A stretch of 43,070 nucleotides of DNA from Deltaproteobacteria bacterium CG03_land_8_20_14_0_80_45_14 (GTDB lineage Bacteria; Desulfobacterota; BSN033; UBA1163): NCBI GenBank assembly GCA_002780715.1, contig PEUO01000073.1:1-43070 (forward strand), written 5' to 3'. Below, one piece after another: positions 42,173-43,070 of the stretch. Position 1 is the first letter of the stretch; every line of letters begins with the position of its first letter. A program made the translations under genes and the position numbers. The notes under the pieces are model-generated. The model saw only the letters and a list, made by a program, of their open reading frames with translations. It searched no databases and was not told the DNA's origin.

Positions 42173-42596
42173 TCATATCCCCTCTTGTAAATCCCATGGC
42201 ATGAAAAAATTGGAGGAGGTCCCAATCGTTCCAGCTCACCAGGGTATAAATGGTCTTCACCTCAAAGGCCTTTAAATTTTTAATCAGCTCATGAGCTAAA
42301 GCCGTCGCCAACCCTTTTTTCTGATAGATTGGATCAACACCGATGGTATCGATCCAGCCAATGGTTTCCGGCACTCCAAATTCCCAACCACTGACATCGC
42401 CGAGAATGAATCCCACAACTTCCCCCTCTACCTCGGCCACCAATGAGATTTGGGAAGATTTATTGTTCATCAATTCCAATTTTCTCTGCCAATAATTCTT
42501 CCGGTTCTCTCCCAGAACCTTTTCATCAATCTCGACGATGGCATCCAGGTCTTCCTTTTTTAGAGTCCGGATTTTCACATCTTCCAGTGAATTCAT
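42150..42596 (-). CDS. GNAT family N-acetyltransferase
   Basis: The protein has the GNAT fold: VAEVEGEVVGFILGD (beta4), then GWIDTIGVDPIYQKKGLATA, the acetyl-CoA-binding motif A, and YTLVSWNDWDLLQFFHAMGF at the end. The substrate is unknown. ATG 42596 (148 residues) is preferred over 42623. It is a single gene, convergent with the lytic transglycosylase and overlapping its last 23 bases, with repeats upstream. Confidence 0.88.
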   Translation of the reverse strand: MNSLEDVKIRTLKKEDLDAIVEIDEKVLGENRKNYWQRKLELMNNKSSQISLVAEVEGEVVGFILGDVSGWEFGVPETIGWIDTIGVDPIYQKKGLATALAHELIKNLKAFEVKTIYTLVSWNDWDLLQFFHAMGFTRGDMINLELKI

Positions 42597-42670
42597 ATCT
42601 CTTTCACCCCTTTTTAAATCCATTAAACAAGAGTGGAAAATTTGTCAAGTAAAAACTTGTCAGACCTAAA

Positions 42671-42810
42671 ATGAGATTTCTGAAAAAGTCCAGAAATCTC
42701 TGAATACACGGATTAGAAATTTATTGAAAATAAAGAAAAATCTGTGTAATCCTTTTTGGAATCTATGTAATCAAGAGAGCGAAAGGCGGTTTTTCAGAGC
42801 TCTCAAAATT
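42671..42810. repeat. Two-hairpin dispersed repeat, copy B (expanded)
   Basis: GAGATTTCT-10 nt-AGAAATCTC (42673-42700) repeats copy A at 10575-10602, with the same loop length. Then ~66 extra bases containing acacggatta / aatctgtgtaatcc are followed by the shared aatcaagagagc ... agagctctc. Confidence 0.7.
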
Positions 42811-42815
42811 TTAGC

Positions 42816-42849
42816 TTGACAAAAGACTATAATTTGTATACAGTATACA
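42816..42849 (+). promoter_or_regulatory. Promoter-like site with TGTATAC-A-GTATACA operator, no gene behind it
   Basis: TTGACA at 42816 precedes a perfect 15-base palindrome (42835-42849) covering the -10 zone. GTATAC palindromes are typical of GntR-type regulators. No ORF longer than a few codons follows before the REP-like element. Confidence 0.5.
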
Positions 42850-42951
42850 TTATTTACGCCTTTTCTCCCAAATTTGCAATATGAATATAATCTTTTTAAA
42901 TTATTGAATAAAATAAATATCGAAGAAAAGAAAAAATTATTTAGGGTCTGT

Positions 42952-43070
42952 CCATAAAGCCTGTTAGTCCGTCATGCCGGACTTGATCCGGCATCCAGAC
43001 GTCGTCCCGACGAAAGTCGGGAACCATCTTAAAGACTGGGTCCCGGTTTTCACCGGGAACCCTGGATTCC
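42952..43070. repeat. REP-like multi-hairpin element at the right edge
   Basis: Three hairpins in a row: ATGCCGG-acttgat-CCGGCAT (42974-42994), CCCGAC-gaaa-GTCGGG (43006-43021) and TCCCGGT-tttc-ACCGGGA (43041-43058). gtcatgccggacttgatccg is a widespread bacterial intergenic repeat. The element continues past the window. Confidence 0.8.

Overview
The window reads as a chromosomal stretch from an uncultured, Gram-negative, probably deltaproteobacterial (Desulfobacterota-like) anaerobe. This is inferred from the expanded rpsU-yqeY-mutS2-dnaG-rpoD cluster, a DUF4390 plus NtrY-type kinase pair, DUF502 behind ftsH, DUF169, many small palindromic intergenic repeats and, above all, selenocysteine use. 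I cannot name a genus.

Layout. 1-6030 is an accessory zone: an XRE-ImmA/IrrE plus PIN-like toxin-antitoxin candidate, a GC-rich hypothetical gene, a HicAB module with a palindromic operator, and a decayed ATP-binding regulator. 6129-18900, all on the minus strand, is housekeeping: ssrA (tmRNA) overlapping smpB, an NtrY-like kinase, DUF4390, rnpB (RNase P RNA, carrying three copies of a palindromic insert), RNase HI, a zinc-ribbon coiled-coil protein, a CAU-anticodon tRNA, rpoD, dnaG, mutS2, yqeY and rpsU. 19050-22659 (+) is an acyl-CoA dehydrogenase followed by comEC.

22742-25061 (+) holds the most striking locus. The ORF track shows two pieces (22825-23106 and 23308-23541), but they are in one frame, separated only by two in-frame UGA codons. 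Read through, they make a MerB-like (organomercurial lyase) protein of about 236 residues. The two UGA codons fall where MerB has catalytic Cys96 and Cys159. Each is followed at 18-19 nt by a hairpin with a GUC or GGUC loop, as expected for bacterial SECIS elements. I call it a double-selenocysteine MerB homolog. It is followed by a DUF169 gene and an adenosine-specific-kinase-family gene.

25600-29102 is a probable restriction-modification system: an XRE-DNA methyltransferase fusion with a palindromic operator over what looks like a leaderless promoter, convergent with a PD-(D/E)XK-like gene. 29156-36788 is housekeeping and metabolism: cysK-like, map, purB, ftsH, DUF502, a small membrane protein and glgA, then a secreted tandem rhodanese. 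37765-40045 (-) is a wreck of a helicase/RhuM/type III-like restriction island joined to truncated PIN and HNH genes. 40469-42596 has a LysM lytic transglycosylase lipoprotein convergent with a GNAT acetyltransferase. The right edge is a promoter/operator without a gene and a multi-hairpin REP-like element that runs off the window.
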